21,432 nt of DNA from Alectoria sarmentosa (lineage: Eukaryota; Ascomycota; Lecanoromycetes; Lecanorales; Parmeliaceae), in contig WOGZ01000455.1 of NCBI GenBank assembly GCA_009733775.1, forward strand, positions 1-21,432, given 5' to 3'. The notes below the pieces were generated by a model. It was not told the DNA's origin. It did not search any database and saw only the letters and a program-made list of their open reading frames with translations. Shown here one piece after another: positions 18,958 through 21,432 of this stretch (positions are counted from its first letter, which is position 1; each line of letters opens with the position of its first letter). The translations under genes and the position numbers were made by a program.

Positions 18958-20031
18958 TATATTTATAAAATAAAATTAAAATGCGAATAATAATCTTATT
19001 ATCAAATTTAATGAGAAAAAAAATTCGTTTAATAACTTTTTTTTAAACGTTTTACGACATAAACGAAACGTTTATTTTCAATAAAATATTAATTCGCATT
19101 ATTATAAATTTTGATTTTAAAAACGTAAAAAAATGCTTTTAAAGTAATAAATTTTTTTTTATATGATTTAAAATCGAAAATCTTTAAAAATCGTTTAAAA
19201 GTATCAAAAGAATTAAGATTATTAAAAATAAAAGATAATTTAAAGCGAGAATTAAAAGATTTAAATGTGATTTATAGTTCTTTAAAACGATATCGAATCT
19301 TTTTTAAATTTCGTTTACTCGCGTTTAATTCAAATTCGTATTTAATTCATTTCGTTAATTTTCATTTATTTTATTATTTTCAAATGTTGCAAATTATATT
19401 TAAAAAAAAACGAGAATTTATTCGAAATTAAATTTAATAATTTCTTGAAATTTCTTTATATTTTTAAAAATCAATTTGATATTAAATAAAACATTTTCGA
19501 TTGAGATTTTTTCGATGATTATGAAATCAAAAAGTGAATTATTAAATCAAATTAAAAATGCGCTAATAAAGGCGTTTAAAAGATTTTTAAACATGTTTAT
19601 TATTATTAATAATATTTCGAAAATGTTAAAAATATTAAAATATTAAAAATGTTATTAATCGAAAAAATGATGATAATAAAAATTAGTGTTTATAATTTTA
19701 AAAGTAAGAATTTAAATAATATTGTGCTTAAAATGATATTTAATAATTATAAATTAAATATATCACATAAAACGAACGCAAAGAGAAAAAAGAAAAAAAA
19801 ATACTTTATACATTTAAATATTTTTCGTAATTCGAACGTTAAATCAAATGTGATTAACGCGATATTTAATTAATTAAAATGAAACGTATTTAATCGTTTC
19901 AAATTGAGTTTTAAGTAATTCGAGTGAAAATAACATTCGAATAATTAAGGTGAATATAACTTAAATTTTTTAATAGAAACGTGTTTTCGAATCGTGATAA
20001 TAATATATTTACGAGCATAATTATCTTAAAC
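18958..20031. other. Unassigned AT-rich stretch
   Basis: No gene or known element is recognised. On the + strand G outside CpG clearly exceeds C outside CpG (9 against 2 by hand count in 19141-19260), so mutation here removed mainly + strand cytosines. A 74-codon open stretch at 19649-19873 is Lys/Asn/Ile-rich with no recognisable motif and is probably chance in DNA of this composition. Confidence 0.45.
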
Positions 20032-20094
20032 AATTACTATTATATCTATCTCGTGAATTTTATATTAAATGAACATCGATTTGAAATCGAATAA

Positions 20095-20318
20095 GTAGCG
20101 ACTGAATAGCGGCTGAATAGCGACTAAATAACGATTAAATAGCGACTGAGTAGTAGTTGAGCATCGACTGCCCAACTGCTAAAAATCGAATAACAGTTTT
20201 AATAAAAAATAATGAATTTTTATTCGATTTTCAACGATTAAGTAATCGATATTTAATTACTATTTAATCGCTATTCATTCGCTGTTTATTCGTTATTTAT
20301 TCGATATTTATTCGATAT
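20095..20318. repeat. Long inverted repeat (hairpin) of C2: 97-nt arms, 30-nt loop
   Basis: The left arm 20095-20191 is the reverse complement of 20222-20318 with many transition-type differences. The spacer is 30 nt, the same as in C1. The left arm is itself a series of 11-mers such as gaatagcggct, gaatagcgact and aaatagcgact; the right arm carries the complementary ttattcgatat type. Confidence 0.85.
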
Positions 20319-20355
20319 TTATTCGATATTAATTCGTTATTTATTCGATATTTAA
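20268..20355. repeat. 11-bp tandem repeat tract of C2 (eight units)
   Basis: Eight exact-length 11-mers, consensus tcgatatttat, in unbroken phase. It is shorter than the tract of about 15 units in C1, so the copy number varies between copies. Confidence 0.88.
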
Positions 20356-20945
20356 TAATATATTTAAATTTAAAATTTTTAAAGATAAAATATTAATGAA
20401 AGAGATTATTTCGCTCGTTATTATTACGTTATAATTAATTAAAGAAATTAATCTTTCGCGCATTATTAAAAATGTTAAAGATTTTATAATAACTTTTAAA
20501 ATATATTAAAGAGATTTAACAACGATAATTAAAAGAAATAATTAAACGAAATAGTTAAAAGAGATAATTAAATCATCGAGCTTGGCAAAAACTATCAAAA
20601 TTTATAAATTTTAAAAACTTTTAATTTTCTTAAAAGTTTCGAAAAGTATATATTAATATATATAAAAAATGATATAAAAAAAGCGTAATTTTTTAATCGA
20701 TTTTGATAATAATACATAATTAAAAAGTTTAAAAGTTATCGAATTTATTTTTAATTAATAATATAATAGATTAAATTATTAATTTAATCGTTATTCGAAA
20801 AATTATCTTTTTAAGTAATTTTTTTTATTAAGTTTATATTAAGTTTAATAGTAAAAATTTTAGCTATAATATTTAATGCGTATTTCTTTTTAATTATTTC
20901 TTTTAATTATTGTTATTAAATCTTTTTATCAAGATTTAATATATG
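20356..20945. mobile_element. Block inserted in C2, with internal inverted repeat
   Basis: This block of about 590 bp is absent from C1, where the 11-mers pass directly into the 29-bp minisatellite. Within it, 20511-20560 (gagatttaac, aacgataatt, aaaagaaata, attaaacg) is the reverse complement of about 20881-20936, a near-match over about 50 bases. The inverted repeats lie inside the block and only the right one is near its edge, so it may be a small MITE of about 430 bp plus flanking sequence, or C1 may have lost this part. No target duplication could be fixed. Confidence 0.5.
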
Positions 20946-20956
20946 ATTTCGTAATT

Positions 20957-21240
20957 ATAATAAATACGATTATAATTATATAATTGCGATGAATACGATT
21001 ATAATTATGTGATTGTTATAAATACGATTATGATTATATAAATGTAATAAATACGATTATAAGTATTTAATTATAATGAAACGATTATAATTATATAATT
21101 ACGATAAATACGATTATAATTATATAATAACTTATAATTATATAATTGTAATAATATAATCATGATTATGTGATTATAATAAATACGATTATAATCGTAT
21201 AATTGCAATAAATACGATTATGATAATATAATTACGATAA
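20957..21240. repeat. 29-bp minisatellite of C2
   Basis: Degenerate units of about 29 bases built on aataaatacgattataatta followed by tataattgY, as in C1. Some units are shortened. The period and core sequence match C1, so the array belongs to the element and is not an independent locus. Confidence 0.78.
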
Positions 21241-21377
21241 CTTATAAATATAATATATAATGCTTTTTTTTAAATAATAACAATTTAACGATAATTTAAT
21301 AGTCGCTAAATAGTCGTTTAAAAATATCTTAAAAATGTATAGCGGCTATTTAATCATCGTATATTTAATAAAAAATC

Positions 21378-21432
21378 ATTATCGAATAATTATCGAATAA
21401 TTATCGAATAATTATCGAATAATTATCGAATA
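21378..21432. repeat. Perfect 11-bp tail repeat (five units)
   Basis: attatcgaata is repeated five times without a difference, up to the last base of the window, and probably continues. In C1 the matching place has degenerate units (tattgaataa). The lack of any substitution points to recent expansion after mutation of the surroundings. Confidence 0.92.

Larger units (their letters stand above)
20032..21432. mobile_element. Composite foldback/minisatellite repeat C2, running off the window
   Basis: Second copy of C1 in the same orientation. It shares the left end (tcgtgaat...tatat...aacatcga), the foldback, the 11-bp repeats, the 29-bp minisatellite and the right part (aaaaatgtat and cgtatatttRataaaaaat occur in both). 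It differs by a longer hairpin (97-nt arms), an inserted block of about 590 bp (about 20356-20945) and a tail of perfect 11-mers reaching the last base. There are no coding frames. It continues beyond the window. Confidence 0.78.

Noticed and set aside
19649..19873. 74-codon Lys/Asn-rich open frame on the plus strand
   Set aside because: No recognisable domain, no upstream signal, and composition like its surroundings; not supported as a gene.
1..21432. Mitochondrial, plasmodial or Dictyostelium-type AT-rich DNA
   Set aside because: Stacked LTR retrotransposons with transition-only decay and a strong CpG excess are not expected there; RIP in a filamentous ascomycete explains all three.

Overview
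The window is a block of dead, nested transposable elements in a very AT-rich nuclear DNA tract. A hand count over bases 1-360 gives about 15% GC. I found no intact gene. The only coding signals are decayed retrotransposon polyproteins full of TAA stops where the family expects Gln or Trp, with Asn, Lys, Ile, Phe and Leu in place of Asp, Glu, Val, Ser and Pro. These are C-to-T and G-to-A changes on repeated DNA, the signature of repeat-induced point mutation (RIP). Together with the element types, this points to a filamentous ascomycete (Pezizomycotina), probably an AT-rich isochore or pericentromeric block. I cannot name the species. Remaining cytosines sit largely in CpG, which is strongly over-represented for this base composition.

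Layout. 1-4919 is a Ty1/copia gag-pol relic (copy A), cut by the window start and by two later insertions: a composite foldback/minisatellite repeat (C1, about 2556-3467) and a 647-bp MITE with a TA target-site duplication (3958-4604). The uninterrupted second copia copy (B) serves as the empty-site reference for both. Copy A stops inside its RNase H domain exactly where an LTR begins.

4920-12110 is copia copy B: 5' LTR (4920-5044), a leader with several short perfect hairpins, gag, protease, integrase, reverse transcriptase and RNase H (about 6131-10822), an unusually long non-coding 3' stretch with tandem repeats, a decayed polypurine tract, and a 3' LTR (11988-12110).

About 12700-17290 is a Ty3/gypsy polyprotein relic with protease, reverse transcriptase (YIDD box), zinc-finger integrase and a C-terminal chromodomain, i.e. 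a chromovirus. I could not find its LTRs. 17291-20031 is mostly unassigned, apart from a possible unknown coding relic near 18410-18957. 20032 to the end is a second copy (C2) of the composite repeat, with its own about 590-bp insertion; it runs off the window edge.

The most interesting unit is the C repeat, a foldback built from 11-bp repeats followed by a 29-bp minisatellite. The two 70-nt hairpin arms of C1 differ only by transitions. I do not recognise it as a named element.
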